Assembly: GCF_954871325.1 (NCBI RefSeq)
Contig: NC_088775.1
Location: forward strand, 14,671,561-14,735,560
From: Gordionus sp. m RMFG-2023
Lineage: Eukaryota; Nematomorpha; Gordioida; Chordodea; Parachordodidae
DNA: 64,000 bases
Reading direction: 5' to 3'
A model generated the notes under the pieces. That model worked only from the letters and a program-made list of their open reading frames with translations, was not told where the DNA came from and did no database searches. This document shows positions 1-10,900 of the stretch, piece after piece. Positions within the stretch are counted from its first letter, which is position 1. Every line of letters begins with the position of its first letter. Made by a program: the position numbers and the translations under genes.

Positions 1-81
1 ATCATCATAAGGTTGACAATTTATAATTGAATTTATTAAATACCATGGGATAGCCCAACAAACACTTAACTTAAGTTATAC

Positions 82-2428
82 ATTAATAAATATTTTATAT
101 TTTAAGATTGATTCTAGTAAAGGTTAATTTTTGCCCCAACAAGCCCCAAACCCCAGGTTTGTAGATTACATTGGTTTATTAAGTCTCCTATAGGATAATT
201 GTTATTATCAATAATACACCATTTGTATATAAATAATTCATAAAAAATTTCAAAATGTGATATTTTATTTTAAAAAATGTTTAAGTTTTAATGAATTTTT
301 TAATTTTTTTCTAATTCTTTTGATTATCAACCACCAGAAAAGGTGAAAGTTAAAGGGGAAAAAAATAGAATTTAAAGCTATAATAGTAGCCAATGAATAC
401 TTATTATATCATTATAATTAATTCGACCTAATTCTACTAGCCCCTAGTTACTGATATGATTTACCCTTTCCAGCGCTAAAAAAATATGTTGATAATTTTT
501 TCTTTTTATTATAGTAAATGGTTTAAAATTTTTCATAAATATTTTTAAAAAAATAAGTGGTTGTAATACAACCCTCCCCCAAGCCATATCTGGCAAAAAA
601 ATTTTTAAATAAGATTAGATGAAGGGGAACATTGGATTGAGACCTCTATCTTATTAAATCTTTTGTCAAAATTATTAATTTTATAGCTTTAAAACATAAA
701 ATCTTATCTTTTTTAAATTTAAACATTGTTAAATTTAAAAATAATAAATGCCAACTCCTGTTTCAAATATAAATCTTAAAATGATAAAAAATATATTTAA
801 TTATATATTTTGGTGGTTTCAATAGAGATGATATGTAAATTTAGTTCAAATTTAATATTTTGTAAGTTATTTTCAAATCATATTATTCTGCCTGAAAGGG
901 AATGCCTACAATAAATATTTTTAAACATAATGATTATGAGACTTTCTGAAATGGGAAAAGAAGATTTTTTAATTTCATATTCTGTCTATTTAATTATTTC
1001 TATCTCACTGTGCAAATTGGTTTATTATTCATGATACAGTTTAAAACAATTTCAACTTTAAGAGAGACAGAAGGCCACAAATCCATATTTTTATGCCGTT
1101 GTGAAAAACATTTTAATTATGCTTTAATATTATTTACTTATCTTAAATTCCGTATAAAACAATTTATAAAATACAGAGAAAATATTCAAAATAACGAAAT
1201 TTGAAAATTTAGGGCAGGGCTTTAAATAATCAGAGCTAAAAAATGCAGCCGAAGAACATAGGTATATTAATTTACGACATTTATATTATTTATTTTATTA
1301 CTAATTATGACATTGAAATATGTTAAATTCAATTTTGTCAGTACTGTAAAAAATAGCTAAATATTAATAATATAATTTTTTTGGCGTTGATAAAGGGGTA
1401 ACTACCTGAATCACGGGGAAATTTTTGATCTTTTTTTTATTTATTTATTTTTTAAAATATTTTTTATGTGATCACTTGAATATTTATTTTTTTATATATT
1501 CTTATGTGGTCATTTGAATAATTATTATTTTAATATATTTTTATGTGGTCATTTTAATAATTATTATATGGTCATTTTATTATTAAGAAAACCTCTCATT
1601 TGTATATATGTGAATATAGTTATTTTAGTAATTTGTTTTTCCTTAAAAATATATATATATCTATATTATCATTAATCATAATTAAAATTAGACATAAATT
1701 TGATATAAAAAATAAATTTTTTATTTTTATAGGCAAAATATATTTAAAAATAATTTTAAAATGGCGTAAAATTATTTATGAACCAGACAAAATGTTTTTA
1801 AGATTATAAATATATTTTTTATCATTTTAAGATTTATATTTGAAACAGGAGTTGGCATTTATTATTTTTAAATTTAACAATGTTTAAATTTAAAAAAGAT
1901 AAGATTTTATGTTTTAAAGCTATAAAATTAATGACGATTACAAAAGATTTAATAAGATAGAGGTCTCAATCCAATGTTCCCCTTCATCTAATCTTATTTA
2001 AAAAATTTTAAAAATTATCAACATATTTTTTTAGCGCTGGAAAGGGTAAATCATATCAGTAACTAGGGGCTAGTAGAATTAGGTCGAATTAATTATAATG
2101 ATATAATAAGTATTCATTGGCTACTATTATAGCTTTAAATTCTATTTTTTTCCCCTTTAACTTTCACCTTTTCTGGTGGTTGATAATCAAAAGAATTAGA
2201 AAAAAATTAAAAAATTCATTAAAACTTAAACATTTTTTAAAATAAAATATCACATTTTGAAATTTTTTATAAATTATTTATATACAAATGGTGTATTATT
2301 GATAATAACAATTATCCTATAGGAGACTTAATAAACCAATATAATCTACAAGCCTGGGGTTTGGGGCTTGTTGGGGCGAAAATTAACTTTTACTAGAATC
2401 AATCTTAAAATATAAAATATTTATTAAT
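82..2428. repeat. Long inverted repeat (fold-back-like), arms 82-799 and 1807-2428
   Basis: The left arm read forward and the right arm read in reverse complement agree over roughly 620-720 bp. Shared landmarks include a stretch reading GCCCCAACAAGCCCC, the CCTATAGGATAATTG block and CCAACTCCTGTTTC near the inner ends. The left arm is about 90 bp longer because of one extra block near 530-600. The ~1-kb centre (800-1806) is AT-rich and has no convincing coding sequence. I found no clear target-site duplication at 82 or 2428, so the superfamily is unknown. It could be a non-autonomous fold-back transposon or an inverted duplication. Confidence 0.85.
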
Positions 2429-2640
2429 AGGGTCTTTTGTAAAAAACGACTTAATCTAATCGTTAAAAAAATTGAGTATACCAAATTCCACATATTTTTA
2501 AATAAAATACGAATTTCATAAATAACGACGTGTTTTAGAGGTAAATAATTTTAAAACGCTACTTTAAATAAATATAGACAATTAAGCTGGTTTTTTGGGA
2601 AATGGGTTAAATATAATTTTGTCAAATATAAATCACTATT

Positions 2641-2960
2641 GCATTGTGATAATGTTGGTTGTAATGCATTCGCGATATTGCATTCGCTATGATGCATTCG
2701 CGATAATGCAATCGCTATGATACATTCGCGATAATACATTCGCTATGATGCATTCGCGATAATGCATTCGCGGTATTACATTCGCTGTAATGCATTCGCT
2801 ATAATATTTTCGCGGTAATGCATTAGCTATAATGCATTCGCGCTAATATATTCGCTATGATGCATTCGCGATATATAATATCTTTTCGCGGTAATCGACA
2901 TTCGCGATAATGCATTCGCGATAATACATTTCGCGGTAAAAGTTTCGCGGTATTGACGTG
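2641..2960. repeat. Degenerate ~14-bp minisatellite (ATGCATTCGCGATA)
   Basis: About twenty imperfect copies of a 14-15 bp unit, consensus ATGCATTCGCGATA, lie head to tail. Variants have GCTATG or GCGGTA in the second half. The unit contains the self-complementary cores ATGCAT and TCGCGA, so the array is CpG-rich against a very AT-rich background. Units become less regular toward 2960. Similar TTATAGCGAAA/TATCGC words recur near 60.25-60.5 kb. Confidence 0.9.
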
Positions 2961-4606
2961 ATACGGGCCCATATACCCGAGCTGGACTTGCAGGTTTTGG
3001 TATTTATCATTAGAATATATGTGGTATATCCTTAAATTACATTTTATTAAAGAAAATAATTTTAACCTATTAAATTATATTTTGAGCATATCATACATAT
3101 AAGCAATTTTTTGGTTCATGATAAATTTTGAGCTTTGACATCGATAAACTCAAAAGTATTCATTTAACATAGTTTACGAAAAACATAAGATCCCAAAATT
3201 TGTTTAACGAAAATTAGTTACTAAACGCTTAATAATATTAATACGAAATTCGTTGACTAAATTCCTAATTAATTTAGTCCAACTAGGACAAAAGATATAA
3301 CTATGATAATACTGGCGTGCCCCGCGTTAAATCTGCTAACCATTGTGATGCAAGTTAAGCTAATTGAGCTATATTTTCAAAGAATCAAATGAATAGACTG
3401 ACTTCATAAGAGGACTGCATTGAGCGGGGTTTGTGCCCAAAAAAATTATAACTGGGTGGGTGGGAGGGTTAAGAAATTTAAACAATGGGCGGGCAGGTTA
3501 AAAAATTTTAAAATCATTTAAGTAAATATTTATAAAAAATTGTTCCTATGAATTTTTTTGGATATAATTAAAATGTCCTTTTTTGGTATCATAAAAACAT
3601 TTTTCGTAAAATAAATAAATCTTTTTTTATATTTATAAAACTACTTTGATGGAAACGACAAAAAAGAGATTTGCCAAAGCTATCATGACTAGCAAAAATA
3701 TTGGCAATTCCTGCAACTAGTGCTTCTTCTGATGAGGATTTATTATTGCTGGAAATTTTTTAAAACAAAGAAAAACGTGCTTGAATTCAGAAAATGTCGA
3801 TTCATTATTATTTTTGCATTATTAATTATATATAATATCAATTTTATATTTATATTATTTTCATAAATATTTTATTTGCAACTAAATTATCCATAATATA
3901 AATTGAATATTTTTTTATGTTTAATATAGTAATTTCCTAAAAACTTTTTATAGAGGTGTAATGCTGAAATTTTTTTTTTATTAGATGCTTAAAAAATTGA
4001 AAGAATGGCCATAATTAAATATGATAATAGCGCGGGCTTGGGTTATAAATTTTTTATAAATAATGAGTGGGCGGGTAAAAAATTTTAGAATAATGGGCGG
4101 GCTGGCGGGCGGATATATATTTTTTTTAACTATGGGCTGGGGGGATTAAATTTTTTTAAAACATTTGGGCAGGCTTATGATCCAAAAACCCGCCTCTACT
4201 CTGCATCGGTTCGCACCGAGCTAACTAAGAATGCAGCGTGAGGCAATGATTCTCTACTCGGGTATCTATTTTTTAATCTGTTAAAATAGTAGCTAAAACG
4301 ACTAAATATAGAACGATTATACAATTATATTAGACTCATTATAAATTTGAAATGTATACTAGATTTTTAAAAATTTTGGGAGAAATTTATTTTTATAATT
4401 GAAAAAATTTTTTTAAATTGGGTGAATCTTTCCAGATTTCTATTTCGGAGAGCGCCTTCAGGGTTTATGCTCAGAGCTAGTTTAGTCGACTTTTTAGACC
4501 AAACCCCAGCGTAAGTATATTATAAAACCTGCTATTTAATAAACAATTGAGAAATAATTAATAATATCACACCCTTTATGTCTATTTTATTTAAAATTTC
4601 GTCCAG
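2961..4606. other. Non-coding stretch with two GGGCGGG-rich tracts and a possible small exon
   Basis: Around 3425-3510 and 4030-4195 the sequence alternates GGGCGGGC-type words with runs of T and A, a composition often seen in subterminal regions of degenerate DNA transposons. At 4436-4510 a 75-nt segment sits between a good acceptor (TCTTTCCAG) and a strong donor (GTAAGTAT), just 96 bp before the GTF3C3 exon. One frame through it is open, but it does not join that exon in phase. It may be an untranslated or misjudged exon. No other gene is visible. Confidence 0.45.
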
Positions 4607-7039
4607 GTCAACACCAAACGATTCATAAATGTTTTAGACATTTTGGGGAATTTTTGTGGTATCGATTTAATATCAGCTTCGCTCTTATCAAATGGTAACC
4701 AACACACGGATAAAAATGATGGCGGGATTAACGATGTTATCATTCCCGATAATTTCCCCATAGATTTTCAAAACGAATTAGCCATTAGTATAATAAATTT
4801 ACAAAAATTCGCCTCTCCATATTTGCATGCCGAAAAATATCACCATTTTAGGACTCCCTATTACGATAATATAACAAACCATTCGGAAAGATCGCTGATT
4901 GAATTGGATCCCAATCTCTTTGGTGATCTATACATCGATTTAATCGAAGCCTATAAGATGAGTTTCGAAGAAGGGGCTGGTAAAAATTGTGAAACATGCT
5001 GCGATTCAAACTTAGATAGAAATAAAAAGTTCCTCGAAAAAGCTTTAGTACTTTATCACCGGTTATTAGGGATTAAGCAGGATTTCGACAAAACCCCTAA
5101 GGATGATCAACCTCAATCAGATGAGTTTGAAATAGATTATGACTACATCGAAAATCCGACTATTTATAGCAGCGTACCCGGAATATGGCTCTCCTATTCC
5201 GAAACGCTGGAATCCTTTAACGAAACTGAAAAGGCTTATTATGCCATGAAAAAAGTGGTCAGTTTAGCCCCAGAACATCAAATCACCCGTTTTAAATTAA
5301 AAACTCTAGAAGCAGAACTTTTAAAGGTGCAAAATAAAAACATTTATCCTAACATCAGCGCCATAAAATCGAATTTAATGAACGTCTACTCTACATCAAA
5401 GGGAAATTATGATGACAAAAATCTTGGCATGACTTCCTATAAAAACGAAGATTTTGAGGAATGCCCTCCTTTCCCATCTGATAATATAACGTTGGAACTT
5501 TTTTCGAATCTCATGCAAGACCAAGAATTATTTAATGATTGTTTACACGAGTGCCTCAAGTACCCTACATCATCTTTTTCTGCTCCCAATCGCGACCGAT
5601 TTTTAAGCCTCGGTATTTCAACTTTTTTTTCTATGGCCTCTGATAGCCTCAAGATTTCTTCGACTTCTATGTCCCGAAGAAATATTGTTTTGGAAACCAT
5701 GCATTTCGCAGAAATTAAGCTCGGTAAAGTCAAGGAGCGGAAAAAATTAGTAGTACCGGCTCGTATGCCTCAAATCAATCACGATTCCACGGTAATGTCT
5801 CTCGATGATGAGGTCAAAGAGATGGGAGCGCAAGAAATTCTCAATATAAGATTCGGAACCAAAGTAGGCATTAAGATGAATCAATTATTCGGTCTTTTGG
5901 TGAAAGAACTATTAGCCGACCATAGCGACCACGCGATTGATAATATTTTCTTTTTGTTTATTTGCGCATCAGCCAATATTAACGCGTTCAGCGGTCGTAA
6001 TTATCGTAAAAATATCCGTCTAAATCTTCTATTACTAACAATCAGATCTAGAAGATGGCATTACGCCATAGACATTATTAAATCGGTACTCATTTTAATG
6101 GAGATGGATCCTAATTCCAACAAGATATTCTATTATAATTTATCCCCGAACGTAGATCAATGCTTAATAAATGATCAAATATTGGATATTCACGCAACGT
6201 TCATGAATATCTTGATGTACACTTTAAGGCCTAAATACGTTAATAAATTTAGTAGTTACTTTTCTACAAATAAATACAGCAATTTATATACGATCAATGA
6301 GAAAAAAAATTTAGCTCACATGGCCAAAGCGCATAAACCGATAATTATGTTTATATTGAAGCGGCTTAGATTATTGGAAACGAATGATTACCAAAATAAT
6401 CTCAAAAGTGGAAAGCGCGTATATTTTATTTATTCGTTAGCATACGCTTGTCTCAACTTGGCTACTGGTTGCTATGGAATCGCCTTATCAGAGTTAAAGA
6501 ACGTATTATCCATGATCTTGGACGAAACGAACTCGCATATACTTTTAAAAGGTAATGAGCACGCCAGACCATTGATTTTTCTAATGTTGGGAACTACGCT
6601 ATTAAATATATCTTGCCACCAACCTTATTATATACGTGACAATATAATCGAGAGTTCGGGTTTGAAAAAACTACTCAACGCTTTAACCGCACCCAACGCC
6701 AATAAATTTTTCCCTGTAGCCACCAACGTTCCTTTAATCATGTTACCCCTGACTTACGCTTTTATCTGTTTTTCAATTTACTTACACTATCGTGGACCAT
6801 GTCAGGAATCTTATTATAACATTGCTCGCTCCTTTCATCAAATAGATTTGACTTCCCTGGCTATGGTATACTATGAAAGGGCTTTGAAATGTGGTCCTAT
6901 CAAACTATCCACAGGTGATTATGATAACGGGTGCGTCGATATGACAAAAGAGATCGCTTATAATTTGAGAATTATATACGAGAAATCTGGTGCACGCGAA
7001 ATAGCGGGCTATATAACACAAAAATATTTAACTATCTGA
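4607..7039 (+). CDS. GTF3C3: GTF3C3, general transcription factor 3C subunit 3 (large 3' exon)
   Basis: This is a TPR subunit of TFIIIC, the complex that binds the internal promoters of tRNA genes and recruits TFIIIB and RNA polymerase III in the nucleus. The 810-codon frame opens right after a 3' splice site (AG at 4605-4606). There is no in-frame ATG at its beginning, so it is an exon and not a whole gene. The translation follows the C-terminal part of human GTF3C3 (886 aa): IPDNFPID against IPDGVPID, GDLYIDLIEAY against GDLYLDVAEAF, a TPR ending VVSLAPEH, and near the end RGPCQES followed by KEIAYNL, which matches the conserved human tail RGPCQES...RRDIAYNL. It is longer than the human segment because of polar insertions around residues 240-330. 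The exons for about the first 350 residues were not found. They are divergent, or lie beyond the inverted repeat at 82-2428. The gene is convergent with KIFAP3. Confidence 0.93.
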   Translation, partial: VNTKRFINVLDILGNFCGIDLISASLLSNGNQHTDKNDGGINDVIIPDNFPIDFQNELAISIINLQKFASPYLHAEKYHHFRTPYYDNITNHSERSLIELDPNLFGDLYIDLIEAYKMSFEEGAGKNCETCCDSNLDRNKKFLEKALVLYHRLLGIKQDFDKTPKDDQPQSDEFEIDYDYIENPTIYSSVPGIWLSYSETLESFNETEKAYYAMKKVVSLAPEHQITRFKLKTLEAELLKVQNKNIYPNISAIKSNLMNVYSTSKGNYDDKNLGMTSYKNEDFEECPPFPSDNITLELFSNLMQDQELFNDCLHECLKYPTSSFSAPNRDRFLSLGISTFFSMASDSLKISSTSMSRRNIVLETMHFAEIKLGKVKERKKLVVPARMPQINHDSTVMSLDDEVKEMGAQEILNIRFGTKVGIKMNQLFGLLVKELLADHSDHAIDNIFFLFICASANINAFSGRNYRKNIRLNLLLLTIRSRRWHYAIDIIKSVLILMEMDPNSNKIFYYNLSPNVDQCLINDQILDIHATFMNILMYTLRPKYVNKFSSYFSTNKYSNLYTINEKKNLAHMAKAHKPIIMFILKRLRLLETNDYQNNLKSGKRVYFIYSLAYACLNLATGCYGIALSELKNVLSMILDETNSHILLKGNEHARPLIFLMLGTTLLNISCHQPYYIRDNIIESSGLKKLLNALTAPNANKFFPVATNVPLIMLPLTYAFICFSIYLHYRGPCQESYYNIARSFHQIDLTSLAMVYYERALKCGPIKLSTGDYDNGCVDMTKEIAYNLRIIYEKSGAREIAGYITQKYLTI

Positions 7040-7059
7040 ATTTTAAGAAATCTCCTTAA

Positions 7060-7069
7060 AATAAATAAA
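7060..7069 (+). promoter_or_regulatory. Overlapping AATAAA polyadenylation signals for GTF3C3
   Basis: Two overlapping AATAAA hexamers start 20 bp after the GTF3C3 stop codon (7037-7039), a normal position for a short 3' UTR. Confidence 0.7.
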
Positions 7070-7965
7070 GATCTCTTATTTACATACATTTATCAAAGCC
7101 ATATAAAAATGTTATTTCTTATTCAAATTTTCACACATCCTATTTGTATTTTTTTAGTTTGAATTATAAATTGTAATATATTTTTTTTGGATCAAAAAAA
7201 GAATTTCATAAAGATATTGTGTTTAATAACAACAAAAATTGATAAATATTATTTTCCATTTTAGTAAGTTTGTTAACCAAACCTACGATAAGTAACAACC
7301 TCTGCTTTTTTGTTAAACCGATTACAAACCTGGTTTTGTCATTTAAACCTAGTTCAAATTAGGGTCAGTGCAATTCATATTAAAGGTACTATAGTTCGAT
7401 ACTTTAAAATATAAATTATTTAAATAAGATTTAAAAATCTATTCGTTTTTTTGTATTTGTAATGCATTTGCTGAGTGCATGAGAGGCCGAAGAACTTGAG
7501 AAATAAACCTTGATTAATAAATTTAGCTTTCAAAGTAAACAATAATAAAACATCTTAAACACATCTTTAAAATTATCTAACAATACATTGGTGGCACAAC
7601 TTAACACAAAGGCAGTGTTCCAAAGATTTAACATCATCAAAGAAAATTTTTTTGGATTCTGACAGGATTTAATTTATCGACGATTAAATTTAAATCTTAA
7701 ACTTTACTTTTTTAGAAACCTAAAAAGGATTTCAAGGAACAATTTATTTGGAATGTATAATTATAAAAAAAACGATATTAATAGATTTACATTTAGTATA
7801 TTGCACAGATACTTTTCATTGCTAATATAAAAAAATGGAATAAATTATTTTAATGACACAAAAGCAGATAATGTAACGTCTTTTACATGTATTAAATATA
7901 ATTCTGATCATTGGCTAGTCTGAATTGATTAAAATTTATAGAATGATCATTAATTATCTTCTTCT
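7070..7965. other. Intergenic spacer between the convergent genes GTF3C3 and KIFAP3
   Basis: AT-rich sequence with no supported frame, repeat array or RNA gene. It separates the two stop codons by about 0.93 kb and probably contains both 3' UTRs. Confidence 0.6.
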
Positions 7966-10900
7966 TTAGTCGCCATTTATATTGGGTGTTTCATTCACCA
8001 TTTCCAACCAAAAAGCATTATGTCTTATAAAAAATTCTTCTTTAATCACGCGTCCCCAATTTTCTGGGTCCAACACCTAAATTAAACATATGTTAAAGAG
8101 TTCATTATTATAAATTGTATATTATGTGAGTAAATATTCCTGGAATACCCTGCGAATATCGTTGTGTAATTTTTTATATTGTAAAAATAGATATATAAAT
8201 TAAATAAATATTTATAAAATTATCTGAAATTTGTAGCTAATCTATCCAGCTGGAATATATTATAGTGCGCACAAATTGAGCGTTTGCGTTTGCAGTACGT
8301 TTTTTAACGCAACGCATCTTTGTTTAAATTGAAAGCAGTACGTTTTTTCCTTGTTTTAAAATTGAAACGTGATTTAATTTTTATTAAACAATATGGATTT
8401 CTTTAGTTTACAAGATAAGCAACTAATTGCTTATTTTAATTATACAAGGATGAGGAGAACATTATAATTTACAAATAATGCAAATAAAATAATTTAATTA
8501 CATTTTCAATTCTTTAATAATAAAAATATATGTAAGAATATTAAATATCTTATTAAAATAGTATAATCATACCATCTTGCACAATTTTATTTAATTGGTT
8601 TTTGAATTTTTTTATTATAATCACATAAGATGATGTCAAAATATAATATTGTTAGCTCAATAAAACATAGTAAGATATAAATAGTCAATATCTTAAAAAA
8701 TCAAACACTATTATTCTGTTTATATACATAATATTTTATTTAATTTCTAAAGATAATATTGGCTAAATTATATGTCAATGAATTGAAATCCTAGAAAGGC
8801 TTCAAATTTTGATCTCAATAATTAATTATTGTGTCAAAATTTATAATATATATACACTATTAGATCTTAATTGTAACTTCTTCCAATCATGTTACTCCTG
8901 ATTTTTTTATTTATTGGATTTTCATAACTGTTTACACAATCTCATTTCATAATTTGATTATTATAATATTTATTTGTTTATCCTACCTTAATATATTTAT
9001 AATAATCTATATATTTTATTAAAAATGCTAAATAAATTTTGAATAGTTTGCTTATTTATTTATATTTTTCAAAATGGACACTATAATATGGAATATTACT
9101 TTATAATATGGAATATTACTTTATAATATGGAATATTACTTTATAATATGGAATATTACTTTATAATATGGAATATTACTTTATAATATGGAATATTACT
9201 TTATAATATGGAATATTACTTTATAATATGGAATATTACTTTATTATATATAAATAAACATATTTACAAAAATAAATAAACTAAGATAAAATTTATTTAA
9301 TGTTTGATTTAAAGTTGTTTCTGTTGAATTTGTTGGTGAAAATTCTATAGTATTTTGATCCTTTGATTGCTCCATCAAAGTATGATACAATCTTGATACT
9401 ACACAATTGAAAAAGTATTTATTTGAAAGGCTCATACTTTCCAAGCCTTCTGCCATTGATTGTAGATAAAATCTAAAATAATATTAAATTTATAGACAAA
9501 AAAATATATTTTACTGGCTTTCAGATGGCACCTTTTCCAAAAGAGCCAAAAGTCTTTCACCCATGAGTGCATTTATTTTTAAACCATTAGTCTTTGGTGT
9601 AGTTTCTTTAGGACTAAAATTGTCAGTAGTTTTTCTGTCCTTTATCATTGGCTTCATGAATTTTATATATATATATATATTCAACTTCTTTATGATACAG
9701 TTGTATCATGCTGTGGAAACTCCATCTCCATGCTAATAAAAATATAATTTATCACTGTTCATATTTTACCTTAAACTAATGGTTGATATCTAAAATTTAT
9801 TCAAATAATAATATCAATTAATATATTCTAAAATTATATAAATATATTCTAAAATATAATTAATATATTCTAAAATTATATAAATATCAATTAATATATT
9901 CTAAATGATATAATATCGATTAATATATGAGATAAATTATCCTTACAATTTTGTATCCATTTTCAAATTTTAGCGCAAAATTAAAAAAGCATTAAAAAAA
10001 TCAAACCAGTTTGCTTTTTTTAACGCTTGCCGTAAAAAAATCCAATTTGCACAATACCATCTAAAATGCATTATTAGCTTTTAAAACGGAGCGTTGCAAC
10101 GCTCAATTTGTGCGCACTATTAAATTGCATTCGTAAAATAATTCAAAAATGAAAGATTCCGAATTTCTCACGAATTCCAGAACACTTATTTAATTTTTTT
10201 AAAAAAATCTAGATATATTCGAGAGAAAAATTAATATTTTTTTTAGATTAATCCCCGTGAATTTTTTTTCTTACACTTCCTATTGCTCTATATTTCTAAA
10301 TTTAAGCTTGCTAAAATAAAGTAGGAAATTGAATAATTATTTTTGCCTCTAATTTAATAGCTCAAAATTAAAAATGAAATGAAAACCCAGAATAATAGAA
10401 TTATTTCTTAAAAATAAAAAACTTAATTGCGCAGAAAAAAATACTAATTGTTCAAGTATAAACGCTCAAAAAATCGTCTTAGATATTTAAGAAAAATAGA
10501 TATGAAATTCAGTAAAAATTCTAAACTGAGCATTTTTTTTAATTCTGAAAGCGGTCGGTTTAATTTCGTGTTTTAAGAACAAGTTCGACTTTTTAAAAAG
10601 TATAAAAAGCCATCGAAAAATCGATTTTGTTTTTGAATGTGTCTTAATTGTTCATAACATGTTTTAGATCTAAATAGGAAGAAAATTGAATATTAAATAA
10701 CATAATTATTGAATAAAAATGTTATTCAGCTTAGTAATAAGAAATAGGTGCAGTATTTAATAAACATTTTTGTAATAAAGTAAATTTTTATGCTCAAATA
10801 TATATTGTTTATTTTAATGTAAAGGTGTATCTACATTTCCACATCATGTTATAATAGGTAGATTAACAACAAATTTGATTTGAATAACTTATATACAAAT

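Larger units (their letters stand above)
8263..10119 (-). mobile_element. PIF/Harbinger-like DNA transposon without a visible transposase
   Basis: Inverted ends TAGTGCGCACAAATTGAGCG lie at 8263 and, in reverse complement, at 10119. Both are bordered by TTA (8260-8262 and 10120-10122), the TWA target duplication typical of PIF/Harbinger. Just inside the ends are further AACGC/TTGC-rich subterminal words. The 1,857-bp body carries a small spliced gene on the minus strand and a 20-bp tandem array, but I see no DDE transposase. It lies in the last intron of KIFAP3. Confidence 0.75.

Noticed and set aside
82-2428. Maverick/Polinton-type element because of long terminal repeats
   Set aside because: The whole unit is only 2.3 kb and has no polymerase, integrase or capsid-like sequence.
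5437-5733. 98-codon minus-strand frame
   Set aside because: Shadow of the GTF3C3 coding frame.
9081-9240. CRISPR array
   Set aside because: Contiguous identical 20-bp units without spacers, inside a eukaryotic transposon.
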